Below, one piece after another: positions 7,346-15,845 of a stretch of DNA of 64,000 nt. Source of the stretch: Dethiosulfovibrio russensis (GTDB lineage Bacteria > Synergistota > Synergistia > Synergistales > Dethiosulfovibrionaceae); contig NZ_JAKGUG010000005.1 in the NCBI RefSeq assembly GCF_021568855.1, forward strand, positions 62,001 to 126,000, written 5' to 3'. The notes beneath the pieces are model-generated. The model was not told the origin of the DNA and made no database searches. It worked only from the letters and a program-made list of their open reading frames with translations. Numbering within the stretch: position 1 is the stretch's first letter; every line of letters starts with the position of its first letter. Made by a program: the position numbers and the translations under genes.

Positions 7346-8956
7346 TCAGTGGAACTTGTTGTTGTTATACTTGGTTATGAGGTTCCAGTTAAGCCCCCAC
7401 CAGGCTCTTTCCACCTGGTCCATGCACTCTAATGTGAAATCGGTGAGGTATTCCCTGGCCTTCTCTGGACTCTCTTTGTACAGCTTGGCAGCCTTGGCGT
7501 CCACCTCGGCTATGCGATCGAAGAACCCCTTCTCCATGGGATCTCTCACAGCTCTAAGATCGGTCATGGCATCGCCGTAACGATGGTTTACCAGCTCATC
7601 GGAGAGGATGAACCCCCACTGGGTCGACTCGAGGCTAAACTGTTCGCGATCGAAGGTTCTCCAGCTCTCCTTTGTGTCGGTCACGCCGTTGTATATGGGC
7701 ACGTAGCAGCTGGTATGGGGGTTATCGTAGCCGAACCAGAGAATGGTCCTCATAACATCCGGAACGTCACTCCTGGCCTGGGAGACGAAGCTGTAGGCAC
7801 AGTCCCATTTGGAGACGGGACGGTTGTAATCGATTCCCAGAAGGCGACGAACGTCCCTGTTGGGGAACGGGGTTGCCAGAGGGCTCTTGACGCACTTCTC
7901 TCCGTCCCTGACGTACCAGGCCCCGTCTTCGTACATGTCGAAGGGGGTTCCGGTCATGTGGCTTCTGAGCATCTCCATCACGTCAGCCACGGATATCTTC
8001 TTCTCCGGCTTGATGGCGAAGGGATAGGACATGGTCTCTGCATTGGGATCCCACTCTCTGGAGGGAGCCAGGATCTTGTGGATCGTGTGAAGCCTGTTGC
8101 GGACCCACATGGACGAAAGGGCCCAGTCGTCGTTTCCGGTTAGGGAAGAATAGGCCCTCTGCCAGATGAAGGGCTCGCCCCCTTCGAGGTCGTACCATCC
8201 CATGTCTATGGCAAACTGCCTGTACCCCTCGGCGACCATGAAATTATCCTTGTCGTCTGGATCGATCTCCTGAATACGACTCATGTTCGGGACCACGACG
8301 ACCATATCGTCCGGGACCCTCTGGGCGACCCATATGGCTCCGGGCTTGCCGCTCTCGGGAGTCCACATCATGCCGGTGCTGCGAAGCTCGAATATCCAGG
8401 CCTCCTCCGAGTCGGTCACGGAGAGACATTCTCCCTCGCTGCCGCAGGAGGGAAGGAAGCCGTACTTCTCTGCCAGATCTCCCATAACCCTTATGGCCTC
8501 CCTGGCCGTCTTACCCCTCTGAAGGCCGAATACCTCCAGCTGCTCCACAGTCATGATGGCCCTGGCGTCGGGGCGGAAGGTCTTGAGCTCTTCCTTCTGA
8601 CCGATGGTGGTCTCTCCTATGGCCACTCCGTGCTCGTTCATGAAGGGATATCCCACGTGGAAGTAGGAATAGGTCTTCTCCACCTGGGGGATCTCACCTA
8701 TCTTGACCGCTGGACCGTATTCCTCGTTGGTTATGTTCCAAAACACCGAAGCGGTCTCGCCTTTCTCATGGGTCCTTCCGGGAATAATCCTGACCCTGGC
8801 GTCGTAGAAGGCACCGTCGGCGGTATGGGAAGTTATCACCGATCCGTCCACGGTGGCGTCCTTACCAGCCACGATGTCGGTACAGCCGAGGGATGGACCT
8901 ACCATAAATACGGAAATAGCCAGAGCGCCTATGAAGCGTATTGCGGATTTTCTCAC
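7346..8956 (-). CDS. Secreted C69-family dipeptidase
   Basis: 536 residues. The N-terminal signal sequence ends at SLG, leaving Cys25 (CTDIVAGKDATVDGS) as the N-terminal nucleophile expected of an Ntn hydrolase of peptidase family C69 (PepD-like). Other family stretches include MNEHGVAIGETT and the TARE-G-L region. It probably hydrolyses dipeptides outside the membrane, fitting a peptide fermenter. GTG 8956 is chosen because AAAGGAG lies just upstream and the signal peptide then has a normal length. The coding sequence ends just before the cysEK promoter, and no clear terminator separates them. Confidence 0.88.
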   Translation of the reverse strand: MRKSAIRFIGALAISVFMVGPSLGCTDIVAGKDATVDGSVITSHTADGAFYDARVRIIPGRTHEKGETASVFWNITNEEYGPAVKIGEIPQVEKTYSYFHVGYPFMNEHGVAIGETTIGQKEELKTFRPDARAIMTVEQLEVFGLQRGKTAREAIRVMGDLAEKYGFLPSCGSEGECLSVTDSEEAWIFELRSTGMMWTPESGKPGAIWVAQRVPDDMVVVVPNMSRIQEIDPDDKDNFMVAEGYRQFAIDMGWYDLEGGEPFIWQRAYSSLTGNDDWALSSMWVRNRLHTIHKILAPSREWDPNAETMSYPFAIKPEKKISVADVMEMLRSHMTGTPFDMYEDGAWYVRDGEKCVKSPLATPFPNRDVRRLLGIDYNRPVSKWDCAYSFVSQARSDVPDVMRTILWFGYDNPHTSCYVPIYNGVTDTKESWRTFDREQFSLESTQWGFILSDELVNHRYGDAMTDLRAVRDPMEKGFFDRIAEVDAKAAKLYKESPEKAREYLTDFTLECMDQVERAWWGLNWNLITKYNNNKFH

Positions 8957-9184
8957 AGGTATCTCTCCTTTCGTTCCAAACAACTCGTATCGTCGAAACC
9001 ACGCCAACCCCGTAAATACACCTCCATCGTCTTCAATCTACCTATTTCCGACTTAGGAATCAACTTTATGTTCTATTCTTTTCCGTTTTGTTCGTTTTTT
9101 TACGCGAGCCTATCGACATGGAGGCAATTGAGGGGTTTGTGTGCTATCATCTCTTTCTATATTCGAGCTTAAGGAGGCAACTAT

Positions 9185-9889
9185 ATGTGGTTGCGACAGA
9201 TAGCCGAACATATACCGCTCTTCGGATCGATAGCCAACGCCGTCGCTATCGTCATAGGAACGTTGTTCGGCCTGACTTTCAGATCCAACCTGCCGTCCTC
9301 GGTCACCACGGCGGCTTTTCACTCTATCGGTCTCGTGACCCTTTGGCTAGGGGTGTCCATGACGGGATCCACCGGTAACGTTCTGGTGCTGGTGTTCAGC
9401 GTCGTTGCAGGCACAATAGCGGGGGAGTTTCTCGATCTGGACGGAAGGCTCCGAAGAGGAGCCGAATCCCTACAGAAGAAGATAGGGGCGTCGGGGAACG
9501 CAACGGAGGGATTCATGACCGCCTCGTTGGTGTTCTGCATGGGGTCCATGGCGATACTGGGAGCCATAGAGGAAGGGGTCGGAGACTGGCCGAGGCTCCT
9601 CCTTACTAAGTCGCTGATGGACGGCATTGGGTCGGTGGCCTTCACCGTATCGCTTGGAGTCGGAGTAGGCCTGTCGGCTATATCGGTCTTCCTGTATCAA
9701 GGATCCATAACCCTTGCCGCCAGTGCCCTTCAACCTTACATGACCCAGACCATGATAGACGAGATCTCGGCGGTCGGAGGGATAATGCTCATAGGGATAG
9801 GCCTGGGAATACTGGAGATAAAGAGGATAAAGGTGATGAACATGCTGCCGGCACTCCTCGTGGCGGCAATCATATCGGCTTTCATCTAG
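9185..9889 (+). CDS. DUF554 family membrane protein
   Basis: 234 residues with about six to seven hydrophobic segments. The glycine-rich N-terminal GSIANAVAIVIGTLFGL, the middle FCMGSMAILGAIEEG and the C-terminal GGIMLIGIGLGILEIKRIKVMNMLPAL are typical of DUF554 (YdfK/YqgA-like). The family is a presumed transporter or channel with no established substrate. ATG 9185 follows AAGGAGG. It is convergent with the YitT-family gene and separated from it by one terminator. Confidence 0.82.
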   Translation: MWLRQIAEHIPLFGSIANAVAIVIGTLFGLTFRSNLPSSVTTAAFHSIGLVTLWLGVSMTGSTGNVLVLVFSVVAGTIAGEFLDLDGRLRRGAESLQKKIGASGNATEGFMTASLVFCMGSMAILGAIEEGVGDWPRLLLTKSLMDGIGSVAFTVSLGVGVGLSAISVFLYQGSITLAASALQPYMTQTMIDEISAVGGIMLIGIGLGILEIKRIKVMNMLPALLVAAIISAFI

Positions 9890-9891
9890 CC

Positions 9892-9941
9892 ATACGGGAA
9901 AGAGCGGGGGACTCCCCTCCTCTTTCCCGTATTCTATTTTT
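9892..9941. terminator. Terminator between convergent DUF554 and YitT genes
   Basis: A 13-bp stem (9892-9904 with 9920-9932) is followed by a T-rich tract on the plus strand (TATTTTT). It mainly serves the DUF554 gene. Confidence 0.75.
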
Positions 9942-10830
9942 AGATGTGTTTCCAGTGCTTGAAGCCCTCTCCAACCACCTCGGCGACGTCGGATAGGACG
10001 ATGAAGGCCCTGGGATCTACGGACACTACGAAACGCTTGAGCTCCATGGCCTGCCTCCTGTTTACGACCACTATAAACATCATCCTCTCGTCGCCGGTAT
10101 AGGCCCCCTCGGCCTTTACAACCGTGGCGCTCTTGCCAAGTATCTCGAGGATAAATCGTCGGACCTCGTCGTCTTTGGACGTTATCACCGTGACCTGTTT
10201 TCTCCTGTCGAAGGACTTCAGGACGCTGTCTATGACCAAGCTCTCCACATACAGGGCAATGCCTCCGAGCAATAATTTCTCCAGATCTACGACGAACCAT
10301 GATCCGAGAAGTATGGCTATGTTTATGTAAAAAGAGTACATACCGACGTCGACTCCCCACCTCTTCCTGGCAGCCATCACTATGACGTCGGTCCCCCCTG
10401 TGGAGGCCCCCACACGAAACACCAATCCTATACCCAGCCCACCGAAAACACCGGCCAGAATAGCCGCCAGAAACTCGTCCTGTAGCATCGGATAGGAGAA
10501 CAGCTCGAAAAACGCCACAGCCCCGGAGGTTAGCATAGAGACGTAAAGAGTCCAGAGAACGAACCGAGGAGACAGGACCTTCCATCCCCAGCCAAGCAGA
10601 AAAACGTTTCCGAAAGCTATGACCCACGCAGGAGAGATATTCCAGACATATTTTGTCAAAATAGCGATTCCGGCCAGACCGGCACCGGCAAAACGATAGG
10701 GAATAGTGAGAGCAACTATGGCAAAGCTCATCAGAACAGTCCCAACGGTAGCTAGCCAAAAAGTGTTCCACTCCCTGCGGACCAATTCCGCAAAACGCCC
10801 TACAAGGCGATTAGGCGACATAAACTCCAT
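9940..10830 (-). CDS. YitT-family membrane protein with DUF2179 C-terminus
   Basis: 296 residues: an N-terminal membrane region with about five segments (including GAGLAGIAILTKYVW and GASTGGTDVIVM, family hallmarks) and a cytosolic DUF2179-like tail (VTVITSKDDEVRRFILE, DERMMFIVVVNRRQ). The function is unknown; homologues are widespread in Firmicutes and Synergistota. ATG 10830 is preceded by GGGAGG; the longer frame to 10884 is rejected on that basis. It is divergent from the selenoprotein-ccdA operon. Confidence 0.82.
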   Translation of the reverse strand: MEFMSPNRLVGRFAELVRREWNTFWLATVGTVLMSFAIVALTIPYRFAGAGLAGIAILTKYVWNISPAWVIAFGNVFLLGWGWKVLSPRFVLWTLYVSMLTSGAVAFFELFSYPMLQDEFLAAILAGVFGGLGIGLVFRVGASTGGTDVIVMAARKRWGVDVGMYSFYINIAILLGSWFVVDLEKLLLGGIALYVESLVIDSVLKSFDRRKQVTVITSKDDEVRRFILEILGKSATVVKAEGAYTGDERMMFIVVVNRRQAMELKRFVVSVDPRAFIVLSDVAEVVGEGFKHWKHI

Positions 10831-10884
10831 TTCAAACCTCCCACTAAAAATTCCGAGAAATAAAGAAAGCTCTCTAAACACCAT

Positions 10885-10929
10885 GATAGGTATTTTTACC
10901 TATCTAAATCGACGAGGATACCTTATAAT
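10885..10929. promoter_or_regulatory. Palindrome and -10 element upstream of the Sec-thioredoxin operon
   Basis: GATAGGTA and TACCTATC form perfect 8-nt arms with a TTTT spacer (10885-10904). A consensus TATAAT lies at 10924-10929, so the right arm overlaps where a -35 box would fall (10901-10906) and no good -35 is present. A binding site for an activator or repressor is plausible; the intergenic position would also let it influence the divergent YitT-family gene. Confidence 0.45.
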
Positions 10930-10965
10930 AAGCGTAGGATATTCCACCGAAAGGAGGCGGAGCAG

Positions 10966-11373
10966 ATGAACACGAGAAAGATAATAACCCTGGTGACCGT
11001 CTTTCTGATCATCGGGGGAACGTTGTACTTCAAGGGACTGAAAGGCACGGAGACACCTGCTACAGCGGAGGACAATGCATCGGAGAATTATCCTATCCTC
11101 CTCGACCTCAGCGCACCGGGCTGACCTGCCTGCGTCGAGATGGCGCGAATCCTGGAAGGGTTCGAGGAAGGGTACGACGGCGTAACGGTCAGAAAGATAA
11201 ACCTCATGGAGAACATGGACTACGCGAAAAAATACGGAGTAAGGGTGGTCCCCACATTGGTATTCCTGTCCCCTGAGGAAGAAGTGCTCCTAAAGCACGA
11301 GGGGATAATGAACTCCGAACAGCTCAAGGACAGCTGGAAGGAGCTCGGATACGAACTGGAGGACTTGAAATGA
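10966..11373 (+). CDS. Membrane-anchored thioredoxin-family selenoprotein (UxxC)
   Basis: ATG 10966, preceded by AAAGGAGG, opens a frame of 135 codons in which TGA at 11122-11124 is codon 53 and must be read as selenocysteine. Residues 6-22 form a membrane anchor. The frame continues on both sides as one thioredoxin fold: YPILLDLSAPG-U-PACVEMARIL, then KKYGVRVVPTLVFL with the cis-Pro motif. The UGA occupies the first Cys of the CxxC redox motif (U53-P-A-C56). A 6-bp hairpin follows it. Fifteen bases separate it from ccdA, which would supply electrons across the membrane. An ordinary annotation would lose the first 57 residues or call a truncated protein from 11140. Confidence 0.85.
11131..11147 (+). 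promoter_or_regulatory. Candidate bacterial SECIS hairpin
   Basis: Six nucleotides after the in-frame UGA, UGCGUC (11131-11136) pairs with GGCGCG (11142-11147), including two G-U pairs, around the loop GAGAU, which starts with G as many bacterial SECIS loops do. The fold is by eye. Confidence 0.5.
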
Positions 11374-11388
11374 CCGGGAGGTATCGCC

Positions 11389-12087
11389 TTGGGTAACCTA
11401 CTGGCCGCGGTCCAAGCCGCCCTATCTGGCACAGGCTCTGCGGCACTTGTAGCGGCCTTCGTATGGGGCATATTCAGCGTCCTTTTGAGCCCTTGCAGCT
11501 TGGTGAGCATACCACTTGTAGTCGGTTATATCCAGGGGCAGGAGGAAAAGGGAACGAAGAACGCTCTCCTGGTCTCGGGAGCCTTCTCCCTGGGGATACT
11601 GGTCAATATAGCCCTGGTAGGAATGGTGATCGCCTCCGCAGGAGCTCTCATGCAGGGACTCAGCTCCGCCATGAACTACATCGTATCGGCGGTGCTCTTC
11701 GTCTTCGGCCTTCATCTTCTGGACGTGATAACGATCCCCTGGTTCGTTTCGGGAAACGTAAAGGCCGGGAACAAAAAGGGTCTGCTAGGAGCCCTGGCTC
11801 TTGGAACGGTATCCGGAATGGCGCTTGGCCCCTGCACCTTCGCCTATATGGCCCCTATGTTGGTCATAGCCATGAAGGCATCGACGGACAGCCTCGCCAG
11901 GGGGGCGTCCATAGTAACACTCTACGGCCTGGGCTACGCTTTGGTCATTCTACTGGCCGGGACCTTCGCGAACGGATTGGACCGATACATGAACTGGACC
12001 GACAACAGCAAAGGGCCTTTCGTGATCTCCCAGATATGCGGATGGCTCGTGGTGGCAGCTGGAGCCTACTTTCTCTACGTTGCCTAG
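11389..12087 (+). CDS. ccdA: CcdA/DsbD-type transmembrane thiol transporter
   Basis: 232 residues, six predicted membrane segments. Two conserved motifs carry the redox cysteines: LLSPCSLVSIPLV in the first segment and ALGPCTFAYMAPM in the fourth. It passes electrons from cytosolic thioredoxin to extracytoplasmic thioredoxin-like partners. Start TTG 11389 has GGGAGGT (11376-11382) just upstream; no ATG is available in frame. Directly downstream of the Sec-thioredoxin, it is almost certainly that protein's membrane reductase. The pair is followed by a terminator. Confidence 0.88.
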   Translation: MGNLLAAVQAALSGTGSAALVAAFVWGIFSVLLSPCSLVSIPLVVGYIQGQEEKGTKNALLVSGAFSLGILVNIALVGMVIASAGALMQGLSSAMNYIVSAVLFVFGLHLLDVITIPWFVSGNVKAGNKKGLLGALALGTVSGMALGPCTFAYMAPMLVIAMKASTDSLARGASIVTLYGLGYALVILLAGTFANGLDRYMNWTDNSKGPFVISQICGWLVVAAGAYFLYVA

Positions 12088-12098
12088 AAAAGGATACA

Positions 12099-12133
12099 GA
12101 TGGAGCGTGCCGTTCAGGTACGCTCCATCTTTT
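12099..12133 (+). terminator. Terminator of the Sec-thioredoxin-ccdA operon
   Basis: Perfect 10-bp stem (12099-12108 with 12120-12129), 11-nt loop, then TTTTGTT. Confidence 0.8.
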
Positions 12134-12214
12134 GTTGCAAAAACACCTCCGAGTATTTAGAATTGACGATACAGGGCTTCGCTCTGACATATCATCGAAG
12201 GGAAGTGTTTTATC

Positions 12215-13258
12215 GTGAAAGTCTTCAGGCGTACGTCGACGATACTGCTTATGTCCTTGATATTGATGGGACTCACCGCGGTAACCTCTACGGCGGTGAC
12301 GGTGAAGATGTCCTACAACGGACCGCCGAAAGCGGAGGACAACGCAGTCCACGCCTTCGCGGAAAACTTCAAGAAGTTGGTCGAGGAGGGAACCGAGGGA
12401 CGGGTTACCTTCGAGCTCTTCCCCGATAGCCAGCTGGGGACGGAAGAGGAGCGAATGGAGCTCCTGATGAAGACCGGCCTTAACCAGCCGATGGCCAATA
12501 TAGCCTCCTTCGCCGGAGTGGCTCCGGTTTTCCCCGAGATATACGCCTCGTCCATACCCTTCATGTTCGATTCCTACGAGGCGGCCCACATATTCTTCGA
12601 TAAAAGTCAGTACTGGAAGAAAGCCCAGGAGGAGTTCCGCAACAGGACCGGGGCGGTGCTGCTGGAGGCGGTCGAGGAAGGCGGATTCCTGGCCTTCACC
12701 AACTCGAAGAGAGCCATACACGGCCCGGACGACTTCAAGGGACTCAAGTTCAGAGGAATGGACGAGGGTCAGTTGGCCATATACAAGGCCTTCGGAGCCA
12801 GCGGAACACCCATCCCCTGGACGGAACTCTACATGGCCCTCAAGACCGGTGTCGTTGACGGTCAGATGAACCCGGCCATGTACATAATCATAGGTAGCCT
12901 CTACGAGGTACAGAAATACATGACTCTGGCCAATATACAGTACTCCGATCAGTTCTTGGTCATGAACGGTGACCTGTTTGATTCCCTCTCCGAGGAGGAT
13001 CGCAGGGTAGTCGTCGAGGCGGGCAAGGAGGCCAACCGCATCAGCCGCATGGAGGTGGAGGCGGCTGACTCCAAACAGGTGCAATACCTGAAGGAAAAGG
13101 GTATGGAGGTATACTCTCCCGACGAAAACGAGATGGATCAGTTCAGAGAAAAGGGACAACCGGAATACATAAAATGGCTCAAGACCAAGGCGAGTCAGGA
13201 ATGGCTGGACCTGGCGGTGCAATGCGCCACCAGAGCGAACGAGGCGTCAAAGGAATAG
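12215..13258 (+). CDS. dctP: TRAP transporter solute-binding protein DctP
   Basis: 347 residues with a signal peptide (ILLMSLILMGLTAVTST). DctP features include SQLGTEEERMELL near residue 80, GLKFRGMDEG with the conserved substrate-binding Arg, and TGVVDGQMNP. It binds its ligand in the periplasm and delivers it to the DctQM permease encoded next. The start is GTG 12215. TTGACG at 12163-12168 could be a -35, with a weak CATATC 19 nt further on. The ligand is unknown; the VanX-like dipeptidase ending the operon suggests a dipeptide or D-amino-acid compound. Confidence 0.92.
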   Translation: MKVFRRTSTILLMSLILMGLTAVTSTAVTVKMSYNGPPKAEDNAVHAFAENFKKLVEEGTEGRVTFELFPDSQLGTEEERMELLMKTGLNQPMANIASFAGVAPVFPEIYASSIPFMFDSYEAAHIFFDKSQYWKKAQEEFRNRTGAVLLEAVEEGGFLAFTNSKRAIHGPDDFKGLKFRGMDEGQLAIYKAFGASGTPIPWTELYMALKTGVVDGQMNPAMYIIIGSLYEVQKYMTLANIQYSDQFLVMNGDLFDSLSEEDRRVVVEAGKEANRISRMEVEAADSKQVQYLKEKGMEVYSPDENEMDQFREKGQPEYIKWLKTKASQEWLDLAVQCATRANEASKE

Positions 13259-13262
13259 CGCT

Positions 13263-13766
13263 ATGGACGGCTCGAGCGACCTCGGAAAAGTCCAGAGGAT
13301 GGCCGTCGCCATGGAGCGACTCAGCGCCGTGGTGGCCGGCTTTCTCCTGTTGGTCAACGTGGGAGATATAGTGCTAGGCATCTTCTTCCGTTACGTTATG
13401 AAAAGCTCGATCATATGGACCGAGGAGGTAGCTCGATATTCCCTGGTTTGGTTGGTGATGTTGGGCGCGGCGGGAGCCCAGGCAAATGGGGACCATATGT
13501 CGATAGACTTTCTGGCGCCGCGTTTCCCAAGATGGCTGAAAAAGGTCTCCTACATAGCCAGGATGGGAATACAGGCGGTGGTACTGATCCTCCTGATATG
13601 GCTCGGCAGCAAGAACGTCGCAGGGACCTGGACCATGAAGACCATGGCTCTAGGCATCCCCAAGGCCATTCCGCTCATGGCCGTTCCCATCGGCATGTCC
13701 ATGTTGTTGATGCAGCTCCTGCTCCAGGAGCTGCATCGCCCCTCAGACGGAGGTGACCGGTCATGA
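13263..13766 (+). CDS. dctQ: TRAP transporter small permease DctQ
   Basis: 167 residues, four membrane segments (VAGFLLLVNVGDIVLGIFF onward) and the family motif WTEEVARYSLVWLVMLGAAG. It begins 4 nt after dctP and its stop overlaps the dctM start by ATGA, so translation is coupled. It forms the inner-membrane permease with DctM. Confidence 0.9.
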   Translation: MDGSSDLGKVQRMAVAMERLSAVVAGFLLLVNVGDIVLGIFFRYVMKSSIIWTEEVARYSLVWLVMLGAAGAQANGDHMSIDFLAPRFPRWLKKVSYIARMGIQAVVLILLIWLGSKNVAGTWTMKTMALGIPKAIPLMAVPIGMSMLLMQLLLQELHRPSDGGDRS

Positions 13767-15055
13767 CGGGACTCATGCTCCTGGGAGGGTTCTTCCTCCA
13801 GATGGCTCTGGGAGTGCCCCTCTACGCCTCCTTGTTGTTCACGGGATTTCTCGGCATATTGGGTACTGGAAACCTGACGCTCCTCAGGGCCATTCCGCAG
13901 CAGTTCTTCGGAGGAATGGACGTTTTCTCGCTGATGGCCATTCCCTTCTTCATACTGGCCGGAAGCCTGATGAACCGTTCTGGACTGACCGATCGACTGA
14001 TCGACTTCAGCCGTCTGTTAGTAGGGTCGGTCCGGGGGGGGCTGGGATACGTAAACGTGGTGGGAGGCATTATTCTGGCTGGGGTAAACGGTTCCGCCGC
14101 GGCGGACGCCTCGGCCCTGGGATCCATTCTGATACCGGCAATGGAGAAAGAGGGTTTTCCCAAAGCCTATGCCGCAGGGCTTACCGCCGGAAGCTCGCTG
14201 ATAGGCCCGATAATACCGCCCAGCATATTCATGATAATCTACGCCGCCATGACCAACACATCCATAGGTGGGCTGTTCGCCGCTGGGGTGGTCCCGGGGC
14301 TGGTCCTCGGGCTGGCCTTCATGGTCATGAACTGGTTCTTCTCCAAACGCTACAAGGTTCCCATGACCGACACCGCCGCGGTTAGGGCCAGGGCCAAGAC
14401 CATACTGAGAAAGTCAGTAGCGGCACTAATTGCGCCACTGATAATAGTCGGAGGTATCGTGACCGGGGTGGTGACCCCAACCGAGTCAGGAGCTCTGGCT
14501 GTGGTCTACTGTCTGCTGGCGGGGATAGCCGTCACAAGGCAACTGACATGGTCCGGCCTCTGGGACTCGATCTACGAGACGGTCAGGCTCACCAGCGCCA
14601 TCTTTCTGATAATGGGAGCCGCTACGGTGGTAGGGTGGTTTCTAAAGTGGGAGAGGGTAACACAGAAATTCGCCTCTGTGATAGTGGGGATGGGACTGTT
14701 GGAACATCCTTGGCTGCTGATGCTAGTGCTCAGCTCCATAATTTTCGTCATAGGGATGTTCATGGAGGAGGTGGCGGTGCTCACCTTGCTGACCCCTGTC
14801 TTCGCCCCTCTGGCGGTAAAGGCGGGGATAGACCCATTCCACTTCGGCATAGTAATGACCTTGAACGTGACGATAGCATTGATAACCCCTCCCGTCGGGG
14901 CCTGCAACTATATCGTGGCAGCGGTGGGCAAGGTACCGCTAGGAGACCTGTTCCGGGAGATATGGCCCTTCATAGCGGTGGCCATGACCGTGTTGATGGC
15001 CATAATATCCTTTCCGGCGATAACGGTCACGTTGCCCCGAATGTTAGGTCTCTAG
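13763..15055 (+). CDS. dctM: TRAP transporter large permease DctM
   Basis: 430 residues and about twelve hydrophobic segments. Family stretches include MAIPFFILAGSLMNRSG, NGSAAADASALGSILIPAM, IGPIIPPSIFMIIYA and TPTESGALAVVY. It is the Na+-coupled transport channel of the TRAP system. It overlaps dctQ by 4 nt and is followed 16 nt later by the VanX-like gene in the same operon. Confidence 0.93.
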   Translation: MTGLMLLGGFFLQMALGVPLYASLLFTGFLGILGTGNLTLLRAIPQQFFGGMDVFSLMAIPFFILAGSLMNRSGLTDRLIDFSRLLVGSVRGGLGYVNVVGGIILAGVNGSAAADASALGSILIPAMEKEGFPKAYAAGLTAGSSLIGPIIPPSIFMIIYAAMTNTSIGGLFAAGVVPGLVLGLAFMVMNWFFSKRYKVPMTDTAAVRARAKTILRKSVAALIAPLIIVGGIVTGVVTPTESGALAVVYCLLAGIAVTRQLTWSGLWDSIYETVRLTSAIFLIMGAATVVGWFLKWERVTQKFASVIVGMGLLEHPWLLMLVLSSIIFVIGMFMEEVAVLTLLTPVFAPLAVKAGIDPFHFGIVMTLNVTIALITPPVGACNYIVAAVGKVPLGDLFREIWPFIAVAMTVLMAIISFPAITVTLPRMLGL

Positions 15056-15071
15056 TGACGGAGGTGAAAAT

Positions 15072-15764
15072 ATGACGAAAAAAACCCCTCTTCTGGTCGA
15101 AAGCGGAGAGCCTCTCGTATCGGCCAGCCTGTACCCCGAAAAGATACTGTCCAGGCCTCAATATTTCATACAGGGCCTTAAGGAAAGCATCCCCGAGTCG
15201 TTTCTCCGAGTAGGGGTCTACGAACGGCTGGTAAGGGCGGCGGATCGCCTTCCGAAGGGATGGAAGTTCGTTCTTCTGGACTGCTGGAGAGCTCCCGAGC
15301 TACAGAGGGAGCTGTTCGACACCATAAAAGACGAGATTTTCAGGGACCATCCGGAACTATCGCCGGACGAGGTGGACCAAAGGGCCAGGATATTCGTGGC
15401 CTACCCCTCGACCGAGCCAGATCTCGTATCGGGACACTGTACGGGAGGATCGGTGGACCTGACCCTGGCGGACGAAAAAGGACGGGCCGTTCCCATGGGC
15501 TCGGGGTTCGACGAGACCTCCGAGAGGTCCTACACCGACCACTACGACAGGACCCTGGAGAGTAAAGATGCCCTTTCCCAGGAGGAAGAGGATATACGGA
15601 ACAACAGGAGGTTACTGCTGAATCTCATGGAGAGCGAGGGGTTCTCCAATTATCCCAATGAATGGTGGCACTTCGACTACGGCAACAGGAACTGGGCAAT
15701 CAGAACAGGTCAGGAAAAGTGCATATACGGTTTCGTCCGTCCCAATATGAGATGGCGAAGTTGA
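15072..15764 (+). CDS. VanX-like D-alanyl-D-alanine dipeptidase (M15D)
   Basis: 230 residues, the normal family length. Zinc ligands are visible with VanX spacing: H122 and D129 in SGHCTGGSVDL, and E197/H200 in NEWWHFDYG. LDCWRAPELQ holds the conserved Arg. No signal peptide, so it is cytosolic. It should cleave D,D-dipeptides such as D-Ala-D-Ala. No vancomycin-resistance genes are nearby; it is the last gene of a TRAP operon, so a nutritional role on an imported dipeptide, or cell-wall recycling, is more likely. Good GGAGGTGA site before ATG 15072. Confidence 0.88.
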   Translation: MTKKTPLLVESGEPLVSASLYPEKILSRPQYFIQGLKESIPESFLRVGVYERLVRAADRLPKGWKFVLLDCWRAPELQRELFDTIKDEIFRDHPELSPDEVDQRARIFVAYPSTEPDLVSGHCTGGSVDLTLADEKGRAVPMGSGFDETSERSYTDHYDRTLESKDALSQEEEDIRNNRRLLLNLMESEGFSNYPNEWWHFDYGNRNWAIRTGQEKCIYGFVRPNMRWRS

Positions 15765-15774
15765 CGAAACAAAC

Positions 15775-15816
15775 GATAGCCCCGCCCGGGCTCTATTTAG
15801 CCCGGGCGGGGCTATC
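15775..15816. terminator. Long GC-rich hairpin between TRAP-VanX operon and ogt
   Basis: Perfect 18-bp stem (15775-15792 with 15799-15816) and a 6-nt loop, located between convergent genes. The following bases are only weakly T-rich on either side (TCAT; GTTTGTTT on the minus strand), so it may be an inefficient bidirectional terminator or an mRNA-protecting stem. Confidence 0.6.
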
Positions 15817-15845
15817 TCATGGACAGACACTCGGAGAGATACCCT

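Noticed and set aside
11140-11373. Short 77-residue ORF as an independent gene
   Set aside because: It is the C-terminal part of the thioredoxin after the in-frame UGA; it lacks its own ribosome site and half of the fold.
15072-15764. Vancomycin-resistance gene vanX
   Set aside because: Zinc ligands match, but no vanH, vanA, vanS or vanR is present and the gene sits in a TRAP operon; a nutritional or recycling role is more likely.
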